From NCBI GenBank assembly GCA_025765615.1, contig JAIVFJ010000187.1, forward strand, positions 1 to 64,000: a DNA stretch of 64,000 nt, given 5' to 3'. Of the stretch, positions 1 to 11,562 are shown in pieces. Both the position numbers and the translations under genes were made by a program. The notes beneath the pieces are model-generated. The model was not told the DNA's origin. It searched no databases and worked only from the letters and a program-made list of their open reading frames with translations. The DNA is from Zopfochytrium polystomum (lineage: Eukaryota > Chytridiomycota > Chytridiomycetes > Chytridiales > Chytridiaceae). The first letter of the stretch is position 1. Each line of letters opens with the position of its first letter.

Positions 1-373
1 GGGGTCTCCCAGTGTTCCTTGTTTTGCCAACCACCCCCAAAAGCCCTTAAGTGTCAACCCTCTGCTCAGTATGTTTCATGTCACAACCTCCCCAAACGAC
101 ATAGGGTTGGTGGCTTCCCGGCGGTCCCGTCGGCGCGACCGCGGATCTGCGGTTAGCAGCCGAGCAGCAGACACTGCTAAAGACGGGCGTGCCGGTTACT
201 GTGACGGGGATCCTGCGCGTCGAGTTCACTCCGTCGGCGGCGGCGCCGCCGCGGCTGCGGGTAGTCTTCCTTGCAAAAGTACTATCATCTGCTTCTTCTT
301 TGTTTCAAGTTCCACCTTGACCTCCAAAAACCTACTTCTGAGCTCACGACTGTTTATTGTTTCGTGCGCAAAC

Positions 374-402
374 TCACACACTCCCACACACACCCACACC
401 CA

Positions 403-446
<44 letters not shown>
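374..446. repeat. (CA)n microsatellite
   Basis: Near-perfect CA dinucleotide run with interspersed CCCACA units. The Thr/His and Val/Cys reading frames across it are artefacts of the repeat. Confidence 0.95.
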
Positions 447-447
<1 letters not shown>

Positions 448-499
448 GCAAACGCACACAAACCAGCCCACATCCCCGCACCCGCCTCCCCCACCCAAA

Positions 500-800
500 C
501 AAATCCCAGACCACTGGTCGCGCGGCGCGTGCTGGGCGGCCGTCGAGGACATCAGCGTGGACGGGCGGTGGCGGCGCCGGCCAGGCCGGCGGCGGCTCAA
601 GTTCCGCGGGCCCGAGGCCGCCGCGTGTGCCGGTTCGTCTCGGGCGGCGGCCTTGGCGCGCCGCTGGAGCTCCTCGCACGGGAGGGCGATGCGGTGCCTG
701 GCGGGTCTGGGGAACGGGTGGTGAAAACGGCGGCGGGAGCGGAGCGGGGCGATGGTGGGGAGGACGACGTGGGGGAGGGTGTGGGCGATGAGACGGGGGG
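500..800. other. GC-rich island, possible partial coding exon, unresolved
   Basis: The GC content matches the coding regions further right, and open frames exist on both strands. On the minus strand one frame without an ATG reads through a charged stretch (CEELQRRAKAAARDE, near 630-680). I cannot connect it to a start, a stop or splice sites, and I recognise no family. It may be an exon of a minus-strand gene whose intron carries the CA repeat, or GC-rich non-coding DNA. Confidence 0.2.
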
Positions 801-2168
801 CGAACGGTGATGGAGTGCGTTAATTACCGAAACTGGAGTTTGCGCGATAAAACTAGGACCCAGTGACCCGGGGGTCGACCTTCAGAAATGCCTCGCACGA
901 AAGAACTGAAACACGCAGAGGAAACATGAAAAATTAGCGCGGGTGGGGCGCGATGGGCCGGACTTCGGAAGAAAAAAACGAGGCTTTCATTTTTTTTTCT
1001 TCTTTCCCCTCCCGTACTCGCGGTGAGAAAGGAAAGAGTCACATTCGCATGAATATCCCAGCACATGCGTTCTTTCTCCTTTTGTTTTAGTTTCTTTTTC
1101 GGTCGTGAAGAGGGCCTACCCGTTTGAACCGTCCGCTTCTGGTCGTCTCGGAGAGTGTGTTGTCCATGAGCATCTCACTTCAGAGAGTAGCAGATCAAGA
1201 CGAGGTCTTTCTCTTTTTCACAGTTTGCTCCCACACACACCCGATTCCACAGCACAGGGCTGGGGCATACATCGCCCACCGTCCCTCGTACACGCACACA
1301 CACATACCATCGGCACACTACACAACACAAAGAGGCCCTCACAACCAAGGATAACAACGCCCAACCCGCGTCCACGCAAACACAGCTTGGGCCCGCTAAA
1401 AAAACGCGGAACAAGGGCGATCAAAGCAAGAAGAGCAGCAAAACAAGAAAAAAGGGAAAACAAACCGAGAAAAGGGCGAAAGCCAAGAAAGAACGGGAGA
1501 ACAGAAAAAAGAACGAAATACTTCACATTGCAGCTGCCGCAGCCCGTCCACAACCCACTTGTGGACGGCGAATTAAGCAAAAACTGCTGCGAGAAAGAGT
1601 GTGAGGAGGAAACGAGAAAAGATTACTTAATAGCTGCAAAGAGAAGGGTCGGCAGTACTATCCAGGTAGGACAAGAATGCAGACAGAGAAAGGGGTTGTG
1701 AACCTCTTTTTTTTCTTTTTTTTTTTTTGGAAAATGAGAGATGAGTGCGACGGGGCGGAGGGCAGCGTGAGATGCACAGGTGCAGCAAGAAGTGGGGCGC
1801 AGGTGGAGATGTACGAAAAAGCAGAGGAGAAAACAGAGCCTCGGCTCGAACAAAGAGGTCTTCCCGCGGAAAAAGGGTGTGGGGTGGGAACAAAGAAAGA
1901 GGGTTGCAGGGAGCTTTCCATATGAAGCGCACCGCCCGGACCAGCGGGAACTTGCGCGCGCGAGAGCAAAGAAAGAGAAAAGACTTGCATCCCCCTCGCG
2001 AAGGGAGCGGGGCTTCATGACGAACGTTTGGCATGCGCCCGCCCCCGTTTTCCTTTCAATCGTGTCACTTCCAAAGGCGCAAACCCAAACTTCTTCTTGC
2101 CGCCCTGGCGGACGTTGACTGGGTCATGGGCGGCGCCGGCGCAGCCCCGCCGTCGTCGTCGTCGGCCG
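801..2168. other. intergenic, no supported gene
   Basis: A/G-rich on the plus strand, with poly-T and poly-A tracts (for example 1708-1727) and several overlapping low-complexity open frames. None shows domain-like composition. The right part is presumably the 3' flank of the minus-strand gene that ends near 2169. Confidence 0.5.
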
Positions 2169-3763
2169 CTAGGTCTCCGCGGTGGCATCCTGCTGGAAGT
2201 ACGCTGGGCCCCCACCGCCATGGTACGGCGGAGGCGACGCGCGTTGCCAAACTGCGGGACGGGGCGGGGAGAGGGCTTTTTTGGTACATCTGGCTGCTGC
2301 TGCATGTACGTCATCTGCTGCTGCTGCATTTGCTGTTGCTGGTACTGATTCTGCAGCTGCTGGGTTGTCGGCGGCAGCGATTTCTCTGCGGGATGCGGGG
2401 ACGGGGGCTCGGATGATGACGGGAGGGCCCGCCGGGGCAGAGAGCACGCGGAAGGATGAAGATCCCTGTGGGTGCTCCGGCACGGGCTGGGGCGGAGACA
2501 GGGGTCTCTCTGCGCTCGCCGGGGACGGGTTCGCGACAGCGCCTTGCTTCTGCTGGCTGCTGCTGCAACTGCTCGAACTCGCCTTGCTGCGCCTTCATCG
2601 CTGCAGTCTCCGCCAAGCGCCTCGCCTCCTTCGCGGCGCGGCGCGCGGCCTTCCGCTCCGCCCTCTCGCGATCGTCCTCCTCGTCCTGCACCTTTTGCCC
2701 GTAGCTCTCGATGCCCGACATAACAAGTTCTGGCGCCAGCTGCCAGCCTGCTTGGACTTTTTCTGCTGCTGGCTTCTTCTTTGGTTTCGGCTTGTACGGC
2801 GCCGGGATGGCCGTCGGTAGTCGTACGCGGGACGGTAGTGGCGCGGAACGACGGGCGAGCCCGGCGGCGAGTGCGGGGACGGGGGGTTCCATGGTTGTGG
2901 GGGAGGTGGTGGGGACGTAAGTCGAGAAGGCGGAGTAGGAGGTGCTGGCATCTGTCAAGGTCGCGATGGCGGCGGGGCGGTCCTGCTTCTGTTGCTGTTG
3001 CTGCTGCTGCGATTGTTGTGGAGGCGAGTCCGCGACGGTGGCGGGATCGTCGTCGCTCACGATGATGATTGTGGGGACGGCGGGGTCCGTGTCTCCATCG
3101 TTGTCTCCTCCTGTCGGACCTTGTGCTGCGGCAAGCTGCTGCAACCGCTGCTGCAGGAGTGCGGTCTCGGTGAGAGGCGCCGGCGAGGGTGCCCTAGGGA
3201 CGATGGCGTCCGCAAAGGTGAGGAAAGACACAGGGCGACTGGGGCCGTTATTGGCATCGTCCTCAGCACCGACGGTGTTGGCAGGCAGGCTTGTAGCTTC
3301 CTGCGGCGGCGTAGGAGGTGCCGTTGGCATCGGCGGGGGGACAGGCGACGCGGCGCGGCTCTGGGCGAGGGCGATTTGAATGGCGGCGGCCGCGGGCGTC
3401 GTGGCTGTTCTTCCTCGATCCGGGGAACGGATACGGCGGCGGTGACGGGGCAAAGACGGGGAGGGGCGGCGGAGCGGGCGAGGCCGATCGACTGGCGCGG
3501 CCGGCGTCGTGGCTGTTTTTCCTGGACCCGGACGGCGTGGGGAAATATGCTGCGGCGGCGGCAGCGGCGGCATCGTCAAAGGACGGTCTGCGGGACGGCG
3601 TGCGACTGCGGCTGTGGTTGTGGTTGTGAGAGTGCTTCTTGCCGTTGCTGTTGCTGGCACCGAAGCCGGCGGGGTTGTACGGCAGCATCACGTCGTCGTC
3701 ATCGTGCGGCACCGCCGACTGCAGGAACGTCGCCGACGCCTTGTGCCGCGTCAGGATCCCCAT
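2169..3763 (-). CDS. Gln/Pro/Ser-rich protein with charged coiled coil, frame-broken
   Basis: The ATG at 3763 opens a protein beginning MGILTRHKAS. It contains a His/Asn/Ser-rich segment, an Ala tract and two copies of GSRKNSHDA. The coding signal then moves frame near 3394-3396 (GGG on the plus strand) and continues through a Pro/Thr-rich part, a Gln run, a segment KPKPKKKP, and a charged helix rich in ERAERKAARRAAKEARR that is probably a coiled coil. Further frame moves are needed near 2555 and 2421 and around 2250 before a plausible C-terminus (YFQQDATAET, stop at 2169). The first three shifts need one base fewer and the last two bases fewer. No known domain is recognised and function is unknown. 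The gene is the downstream member of a same-strand pair with the gene at 4297-6183. Boundaries after the first shift are inferred. Confidence 0.5.
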
Positions 3764-3888
3764 TGCTTGTTGTTTTTTTCTTTTTTTTTTTTTTTGTGAT
3801 TTTCTTCTTTGACTCTGATTCCTGTTTTCTCGCACTCTGCTGTCTCTGTCTCTCTGTCTAACACACACACACACACACACACCGCACT

Positions 3889-3922
<34 letters not shown>

Positions 3923-4219
3923 CTCTCTCTCTCGCGTACGCACTCACTCACTCACTCACTCCCTCTTTGTCTCTGCTTTTTTCGTGCGTTGCGGCTGGCA
4001 AAAAAACGAACCTTCCTTTGACGAACATTCTTGGCACAAAAGCATTAAATTTTTCTTCTGTGGCAAGAAAAAATTGAAAATTATTGCGATTCAAGAAACG
4101 CATTAAAAAAAAAAAAAAAATTGGAATTGTGAACCGTCCTCTGCATACTATATTCAAATGTATGGTTGTAGCAATTTACTCGCGAACACACACACACGCA
4201 CCTTTCGCATAGCTACAAG

Positions 4220-4277
<58 letters not shown>

Positions 4278-4296
4278 TGCCCCGGTTGCCCACTCA
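3764..4296. repeat. intergenic with (AC)n, (TC)n and (CA)n microsatellites
   Basis: Upstream region of the 2169-3763 gene. It holds poly-T at 3774-3795, (AC)n at about 3861-3882, (TC)n at about 3892-3933, an A tract near 4105-4121 and a long (CA)n at 4224-4276. Nothing else is recognisable. Confidence 0.85.
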
Positions 4297-6183
4297 TCAT
4301 CCCACCGCCACCGTACCGGCGCCACCACCGCCCCTCCGCTGCGCGACCAGCACGCCCCCACCACCCACACCAACCGCACCACCACCACCACCACCACCGT
4401 CCGCACCGCCCGCAGCCCCAAACCACCTCCTCCCCTCCGTCGCACCCGACAACCCCTCGACACCGCGCACGTCCGGAGCAAACGTGCGCGTCACGAGCAA
4501 CGGCTGCACGTTGATCGGCCCCGCGCGCGCGTGCGTGGGCACCGACGACGCCTGCTGCTCCAGGTACAGCGCGAGGATGTGCGGCGGCGTCGTGGTCGGG
4601 GGCGGCGGGAGCGCGAGTGTGGGCGGGGGTGGTTTCGTTGGTGTTTTTGATGACGATGAGGATGAAGAGGATGAGGATGATGCTGATGACGGAGGGGATG
4701 TAGGCGGGGGTTGCGGGATGGTGGTGGTGGTGGCGGTGCTGGCGGTGCTGGTGCTGGTGTGGTGGTTGCGCGTGCGAGTGTTGTTGAGGGGGTGGCGAGA
4801 GGAGAGGCTGCTGTTGACGCGTCGGAGACGATGGCGGCCCACCGCCAACTAGGTGCATCGTCGAGGGCGACGGCGCACGCGCCGCGTGCGGCGACTTTTG
4901 GCGGGACGCGGGAGGAGTCGCCGGCGACGTCTGCGCGTGCGTCGCCGGTAACGGCGCCGGCGGTGTCGCCGCCGACAGCTGCGCTTGCGGCGACCTTGGA
5001 CGCGCCGTCGCTAACGACGGCGGCGTCGCCGCCGGCGACAGCGCGTGCGGCGATCGTGGACGCATTGGCAACGGAGGCGGGGGCTCCGACGCCGGCGACA
5101 GTGCGTGCGGCGACCGTGGACGCGCAGGGGATGGCGACGCCGATCGCCCCACCGCGTAGTTTTCACGCAAGGCCGGGTTGGACGGGGTCAAGCGAAGCTG
5201 CCGTCCGGCGACGGGGGCGCCGGGAATCGGCAGAAAGACGGCCGACGCGCCCGCCAGCACCTGTGGCGGCGGCAGCGGCAGCGGCTGGGGCATCGGCGCC
5301 GGGGACGCCGAACGGCGGCCGCGGGCGGGGGAGCGGGGCCTGGAAGGGTGAGAGCCGACGGCGGTGCTGGCGGAGTCCGCAGAGGGGGATTGTGCCGGCG
5401 TTGCTGTCAAAGTGGATAAAGACAGAAAATCCCTGTCCGCCGGCACTGCCGATGCCGCTGCCAATCGGTTGACTTGGTTCGCACTGGCCCCTGACAACAA
5501 TGACGACGAGGCCGCCGCCGCCGACGACTGGATCTTGTAGTGCGGCGACGCGCCGCGCGGCCGCGGCGGCTCGGCGCGTGGCAGGATGAACCCTTGCGGC
5601 TGCGCCAGAAACGACGCAGCTGTCTGGTGGATGAGGGGGTCGCGCGGTGCGTTCCGTCGTCGGCACCGCCAGGAATGTGGCGGCACCGGCACCGGCGGCG
5701 GCAGCGGCTGTTCTCAGAGACGCCTCAGATGCGGACGTGAAGAGCGTATGGGCGGCGAAAGCGTTGGTGGCGGCGGTCGCGGAGTCGCCGGGTGCCGAGT
5801 CAGCGCGCGGGCCGGATGGAGGTGGACCGCGGGGGCGCGACGGGTCGTTGGCCGGCGGGGATCGCGCGGCCATCTGCGTGGTTGCCGTCCGCTCCGTCAT
5901 CGTCGTCGACATGATCGTATGGCCGCCCGAGTGCAAGGTCCCCGGGTTGTGGAGACGACGAGCGTGCGGGAACGAGACCGACAGGATGGTGGTGGTGGTG
6001 GTTTTGCATTGATGAGGGCAGGATCGTGGTGGCCGTGGCGGTTTGGTCTGATTGTGCCGCGGCGGCTGAGCGAATATCGCCTTGTTGGAGGCCAGCGTAA
6101 CGCGGAGGGGCGGACGACAACGACGACCCCAACCCCGCCGCCGGAAACAGCGAGGACGGCGACGATGCGGACGGGGACGACAT
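4297..6183 (-). CDS. Pro/Ser-rich low-complexity protein, frame-broken
   Basis: The ATG at 6183 (MSSPSASSPSS) is the first in-frame start of a convincing frame containing a QNHHHHHP segment. Coding then moves frame at CCCC 5940-5943, CC 5654-5655 and GGGGG 4706-4710 (plus-strand bases), each consistent with one extra base. The middle part carries at least three repeats of RPRSPHALSP type, resembling proline-directed kinase target motifs. It is followed by a His/Gln tract and a Ser tract, then a less simple C-terminus (PPHILALYLEQQ, TRTFAPDVRG) ending in Gly repeats at the TGA at 4297. No catalytic domain is recognised. It is probably an intrinsically disordered protein. It is divergently arranged with the ITPase gene. 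Confidence 0.5.
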
Positions 6184-6759
6184 GGGACTTGATCGTTGTT
6201 GTTCTTGCTGCACGTCCTCGGTCGCCGTTGTCGTCGTCGTCGCCGTTCGTCGTCGTCCTCAAAGTTCAGTGTATATATGATGTAGTTGGGCCTTGGTGGA
6301 TTCGATTTCGAACGGGCGGAGCACTTCAAGAACGCGAGACAGAGGAGCAGACAGAGAGAGAGATATCCATGTGGATGGGGCTGAGAGGAACAGAGAGTGA
6401 CAGATACATGTGGGCCTTCCTTCCCTTGTCGGACGCGGCGGCTCGATCGAATCGAGCCATTTTCCCCCGTTTGGAAAGAGAGAGAGGCAGAGAGAGAGAG
6501 AGCGGAGAGAACGAGAGAGAGAGAGAGGGCGAGACAGAGAGAGAGAGTGATCGAGACAGAGAGACAGAAAGAGAGAGATCGATATAGAGAGACAGAGAGA
6601 AAAGACTGCCAGAACACAAAGAACAAATCCCTGTGCCTTGTCACCACACTCTCCCACCCCACTCACCCAACGAACAAACGAAACGATCCCGGACAACCCA
6701 GCGCGCGCAAACAACAACCATCTTCACATCACCATCAAGAACGTTACTTGAAGAACACA
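6184..6759. promoter_or_regulatory. divergent intergenic region with (GA)n tract
   Basis: This 576 bp region separates the minus-strand gene starting at 6183 from the ITPase gene at 6760, so it should hold both promoters. A TATATA core lies at about 6271-6276, roughly 90 bases before the minus-strand ATG. An imperfect (GA)n tract runs from about 6475 to 6602 on the ITPase side. The promoter role is inferred from position. Confidence 0.4.
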
Positions 6760-7437
6760 ATGCAGCGCAGAACCATCACGTTCGTCACCGGCAACGCCAA
6801 CAAGCTGCGCGAGGTCAACCAGATCCTCTCGTCACCGTCGTCGTCGTCCTCTTCTTCCTCTTCTTCCTCATCATCCTCATCATCCGCATCCACATCCACA
6901 ACACCACCACCCTTCATCCTCGAATCGCGCGCCCTCGACCTCCCCGAGCTGCAAGCCGCCACGCCGCAAGAAGTCGCCGCCGACAAGTGCCGCCGCGCGT
7001 CCGCCGCGATCGGTGCCGGCGCCGTCCTCACCGAAGACACGTGCCTCTGCTTCAACGCCCTGAACGGGCTCCCCGGCCCCTACATCAAGTGGTTCCTCGC
7101 GACCGTGGGGCACGCCGGCTTGAACGCGATGCTTGCCGGCTTCGACGACAAGTCGGCCTACGCGCTGTGCACGTTCGCGTACAAGGCCGGCCCGGGCGAC
7201 GACGAGCCGGTCGTGCTGTTTGAAGGGCGCACCGACGGACGCATCGTGCCCGCGAGGGGCCCAAACACGTTTGGGTGGGACCCCGTGTTTCAGCCGGATG
7301 GGTTTGACGAGACGTACGCGGAGATGGACGCGCAGACGAAGAATGCTATTTCGCATCGCGGGAGGGCGCTCGCAAAGTTGAGAGAGTTTCTTGTCGGGGG
7401 TGGGGGGGGGAGGGTCGGAGCAGGGAGTAGTGCGTGA
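6760..7437 (+). CDS. HAM1: inosine triphosphate pyrophosphatase (HAM1/ITPase family)
   Basis: This 225-residue enzyme of the HAM1/ITPA family hydrolyses ITP, dITP and XTP to monophosphates and so keeps deaminated purines out of nucleic acids; it is normally cytosolic. Visible family motifs are TGNANK (residues 10-15, nucleotide-binding loop), [20 protein letters not shown] (about 91-110), [21 protein letters not shown] and the ISHRGRAL motif near the C-terminus. The ATG at 6760 places TGN at the usual distance from the start. There is no intron. The oddities are a run of 16 serines at residues 27-42, between the first helix and second strand, and a Gly-rich tail ([13 protein letters not shown]) coded partly by a G8 run, which could reflect a late frame error. 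The serine codons are mixed (TCG, TCC, TCT, TCA), so this is not a pure triplet expansion. Confidence 0.96.
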   Translation: MQRRTITFVTGNANKLREVNQILSSPSSSSSSSSSSSSSSSSASTSTTPPPFILESRALDLPELQAATPQEVAADKCRRASAAIGAGAVLTEDTCLCFNALNGLPGPYIKWFLATVGHAGLNAMLAGFDDKSAYALCTFAYKAGPGDDEPVVLFEGRTDGRIVPARGPNTFGWDPVFQPDGFDETYAEMDAQTKNAISHRGRALAKLREFLVGGGGGRVGAGSSA

Positions 7438-8477
7438 GGGAGGTTGTTGAGTGTGAGTGATTGTGGGAGTGAGTGAGCGAGTGTGCATGTGTGTGCGAGT
7501 GAGGGTGCGCTGTATGAGTGCGCGAGGTAAGTGAATGAGATAGCGAGAGAGTTGAAAGAGAAGTCACAGTTGCATCAAATGTAATACGACCAAACGGATT
7601 CGCGCTGGGCTGTCTCAGTGATCAGCCAATCAAACAAACTACACGCAACGAGACAACATCAACAACCACGAAGAAGACCCGAGAATTCCTGGGACTTGCA
7701 TGGAAAGATCGATCGACCGACGGACGCCCGCGCCACGGATCTTGCTGGCTCCAAAAGGAAGGGTATAAGGAAGATTTCAGATGGGAGTGCGGCGCAGTGA
7801 AATGAAATGAAATGGGGCCAGCCATTGAATCCCAAAGGTCAGGGGGTCCGGCTTGTTCCATGGGAGAGTTCGTAGTCGTCCGAAGAATCTGTTGCGGCGG
7901 CTCTCTCTCTCCAAGCATCTGCTGGACGGAACACCCGGCCGAATGACAGTTGCATGTGTCCATTGAGAAGAGCAGCTGATGAAAAAATGACGTTTTTCTC
8001 TTTCATTGTGGGTTCCGTTCGTTTGTTGGTTGTTTGCTGTTGTTTGCTGTTGTTCTTCGGAATTCCGCGGCCCCGCGTTGTCTCACTACCGACCACAGCC
8101 GCACCCACAGCCGGGTAGATGCCTGCATAATCTGCCAAGACACCCCACCCGGCCCCCAAGCTTGTACCATCAAACCCGCCGTTGCACATGCATGGGGTTG
8201 TTGTTGTTGTTGTTGTTGTTGTTGCCGTCTCTTATTGCCCCCTCCCTCAACTTAGCATGCAAGCCCCCCTGTTCGCCTCGTTGCAAGTCCACCCATGAAT
8301 GTGAGCACTGAGCAGAGCCCACCAAGGTTCGGACATTGAATTGACTGTCTGCGGTCATTGCACTCACACCAGCCAGTGACGGGGAGTTGGCATCTCCGAT
8401 GTAAACGGATTTGCGGTGTTTTTGTTTTCTGCGGCGCAGATCATCAATGATGATGGCACGACCGGAGAAGAAGAAGC

Positions 8478-8555
<78 letters not shown>

Positions 8556-9362
8556 CGTCGAGTGACCGATCCGGACACAGAATCCGGCGCCACCGGCCCC
8601 ACACACCACAGTGAATGTCGACGTCGATGCAGTCACCACGAGTCCAAGATCGAGCGGCCTTCATTGTCTCTTTTGTTTGTCTCTCTTTCTTCTTTTTGCC
8701 TTGTTCTTTCTTCTTTTTCTTGCTTCTTCTCCGTCTGCTGCTTCGGCGCTCCGCTGTGAATTCCCAGTGGAAGCTTCGCATTTCAGTTCCTGAATTCCGG
8801 CGACCCTCTCTCTGTCTCTGCCTCTGTCTCTGTCGCTGACACTCTCACATTGTTGCGGCAATTCTGCCCAGGGAATCCACAGAGAACGATCCGGCGAAGA
8901 AAGAGGGAGGGGCCTCTGTCCGATGCGGGCGAGAGACCCATCCTTCTACTGAGGAAGCCGGCGGCGCGGCTTCGGAGACAGAGCGTGCAGACTGACCCAC
9001 CCGGTCTGCAACCGCCGGCATGCAAAAAATTATAGGGTATTCATTGTCTCTCTCTCTCTCTCTCGCTCTCTGTCACTCTCTCTCGCTCTCTGTCACTCTC
9101 TCTAGCTCTCTGTCTGTCTATCTGTCTGTCTGTCTGTCTCGGCCTCGTTCCTAACTCGACGGCACCTTCGCCCACCAATAAATACCGCCGCTGCATTCGC
9201 TAATAACGCCTCCACCCAGACTAACAGCAGAAAGAGTCGAACAAGCCTCCCTTTCCCCAACTCGCAGGAGAGACCTTCACCGGGTCTCTGACCTCTTCGC
9301 CTTCAGCCCCGTTTCTTCTTTGCTACCTACTCACTTCACTCTTCCGACAAGCCCTCAGACCA
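7438..9362. other. intergenic with GTT, GA and TC microsatellites
   Basis: Contains (TTG)n at about 8195-8223, a long (GA)n at about 8479-8550 and (TC)n/(TCTG)n at about 9046-9140, the last in the 5' flank of the 9363 gene. A minus-strand frame at 7839-8189 starts with an ATG and is not obviously simple in composition, but nothing supports it as a gene. No other feature is seen. Confidence 0.6.
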
Positions 9363-11473
9363 ATGGACGCCCAGCAGCAGCAGCAGCACCAGCAGCAGCA
9401 GCAGCCAAAGCAACCGCAGCTGCATCATCCCCACTTTGGGCACGTCGAACGTTACTGCTTCGATGGATGCGCCCCGTGCTCGGCCTCCCCAGCCCCTTGG
9501 CACCCGTGCGTGCTGATCCTCGCCAACTCTTCGCTGCACATTTTCGATATGGGCTCGCCGGCCGTTCCCGGGGGCCGCTGCGAAACTAGGAGACTACAAC
9601 GGCACGTCACCATCTTCATCCAAGACAACCGGCGAAAACAGCGCAAACGCCGCCGCTGCCGCGACAGAGACAATGTCAGCGACGGCGACTGCAACTACCG
9701 ACGAAGCGGTTCGAAAAGGCAAAGGACGCCAAGGATGCCAAAGAGCCCAAGGAAGGGAAGGACGCAAAGGACACAAAGCCAAAGGACGCAAAGGAGCCCA
9801 AGGAACCCAAGGAACCGAGTGGACTTTCTGGAGGCGGGCTAATGGACACCCTCTCGCTCGCCGACCCCACAGCGAACCGCCTCGAACTCGTCCTCAGCCC
9901 CTCCACCTCCCTCATCCAGCACTTTGTCGTCCGTCCCCTCAGCAGCGGCCCCCGCCGCCCCTTCCCCTTCTGGTAGTGACGCCGCCGCCCCCGCCGCCGC
10001 CGCAAAGAAGGACACCGAAACCGCCGCCCTCCGCAAGGACCCGTGGATGCTTCGGCCCATCTCGCCGCCGGCCAACCGGCCCGAATCCGTCAAGGGCGCC
10101 GCGTGGCGCGAAGTGACGGACGCCGCGGGATGGCTCGAGGTCCTCCAGCCGCTGACGAGCGGCCTACGTGTGCGCCGGTCCCCGCTCCCGGGCACGGACC
10201 CTTCCTTTGCCGGCTGCATCGTCCCCACCACACCAGCCGCCCCAAACACTACCGCACCGAAACCCGCGCCCGCCGCCGCCGCCGCCGCAGCGCCACCACC
10301 CGCCCGCCGCGGCGATAACCGAGCTGGACAGCCAGGCGCTGCCCGTCACCGACGGCTTAAAGGACAACGTGCGCTCGCAGCTGCTCAACTCGCTGCGCCA
10401 CGGCGTCATGCGCCGTCTCTCGACCACCACCCACGCCATCCTGCGCAACAGCGCCGCCGCTGCCGCTGCCGCCGCCGCAACGGCCGCTGCAACAGCAGAG
10501 GCCGCGGTCCCCGTGCCGGGACTCGCGGGCAGCGACGTGGCGACGGACGACGGGTCGGACGAAGGCGCGTCGGACGACGGCCGCTGCAGTGTGCCCGCAC
10601 GGCGCGGATCCTCCTCGTCTTCGACGTCTTCGTCATCGTCGTCGTCCGTGGCGTCACTGGGCGACGAAGACGCCGCGGCGGACCGCAGCAGGAGCCGGCG
10701 GGGCAGCGGGTGCGAGCGGAGCAGCTGCGAGGGCGACGAGGATGCGGGGTACCGACATTTAGCGAACGACGGCGACGGGGACATCGGCGTTGAGGACGAC
10801 GGCGACCTGCTGCCCGCGCACTGCGCGCACGCCGCGACGTCGGATCTCCTCGCGTCCATCGACCTCCTCACCACCCTTCCCTTCCCGCCAGCCGCCCGCC
10901 CGCGCCCTGTGACGCCGTCGCGGCGGCACCACCACCACCACCACCATCACCACCGGCACGCAGCTGCCGCGGCGGCGCTGCCGATGGACCACCACAACCA
11001 CCAGCACACCCACCAGCCGCAACACCACCACAACAACCATCCCCTGCGCCGCCGCTCAACAACAACGGTCACGATCAAAGCGCCCCTGCTCGTCCCACAG
11101 CACCACGCGACCGCCGCCGCCGCCTCCAACGCGTACCCATCCGTCCACGCCCTGTCGGCCACCGCCGCCCCAGCCGTCCCACCCAACTACCTCAACTACC
11201 CCCGGCTACCCCATGCCGCCCGTCCATCACCAAAACCCACCGCTACCACAGGACGCTGCTTTCCAGTATCACCACCACAACCACGTACCGCACCACCCAC
11301 TTCTCGCGCAGCTCCCGCAGCCGCAGCTCCCACCACAGCAGCAGCAACGGCAACGGCGGCGTCCCGCGTCGATGCACCTGTCGATCGACACGGCGGCGCG
11401 CGGGCGGAGCGGCGGCGGCGCCGGGTGGGTGCCGATGTCGCAACAGCCCTGGCGCGGCAGCGTGGTGTTTTGA
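9363..11473 (+). CDS. PH-like domain protein with long disordered inserts, frame-broken
   Basis: The ATG at 9363 starts MDAQQQQQHQ. Coding moves frame five times, at GGGGG 9570-9574, AAAA 9714-9717, CCCCC 9949-9953, CCC 10303-10305 and CCCCC 11199-11203, always as if one base were extra, and ends at the TGA at 11471. In order it shows a strand-like HPCVLILANSSLHIF (about residues 48-62), an Ala/Thr insert, a Lys/Asp/Ala/Pro repeat (KDAKEPKE), RLELVLSPSTSLIQ, DPWMLRPISP, and a helix WREVTDAAGWLEVLQPL. This order parallels the PH-like domain of the 17976 and 33101 genes (strand with HLIVL.D..L, then L.LG.G..I, then W.IR.S, then a C-terminal helix with Trp). Downstream are Ser, Asp, His, Ala and Gln tracts. 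It probably binds membranes or partners, but its function is unknown. Confidence 0.6.
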
Positions 11474-11527
11474 AGAAAGCGAGGAAGCCTTGTGGTATTT
11501 GGCTCCCTCTTCTCGGTTGCGATACTC

Positions 11528-11562
<35 letters not shown>

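Noticed and set aside
2169..6183. Assigning the two minus-strand genes at 2.2-6.2 kb to the PH-like family
   Set aside because: They share the disordered style but not the ordered motif set (no W.IR.S, no Trp-containing terminal helix).
7839..8189. 116-codon minus-strand frame with ATG and non-simple start
   Set aside because: No recognisable motif, no paralogue and no context; kept only as a note in the intergenic entry.
8170..8781. 203-codon minus-strand open frame
   Set aside because: It owes its length to a (GA)n tract read as Leu-Ser and a GTT tract read as Asn; no domain or neighbouring support.
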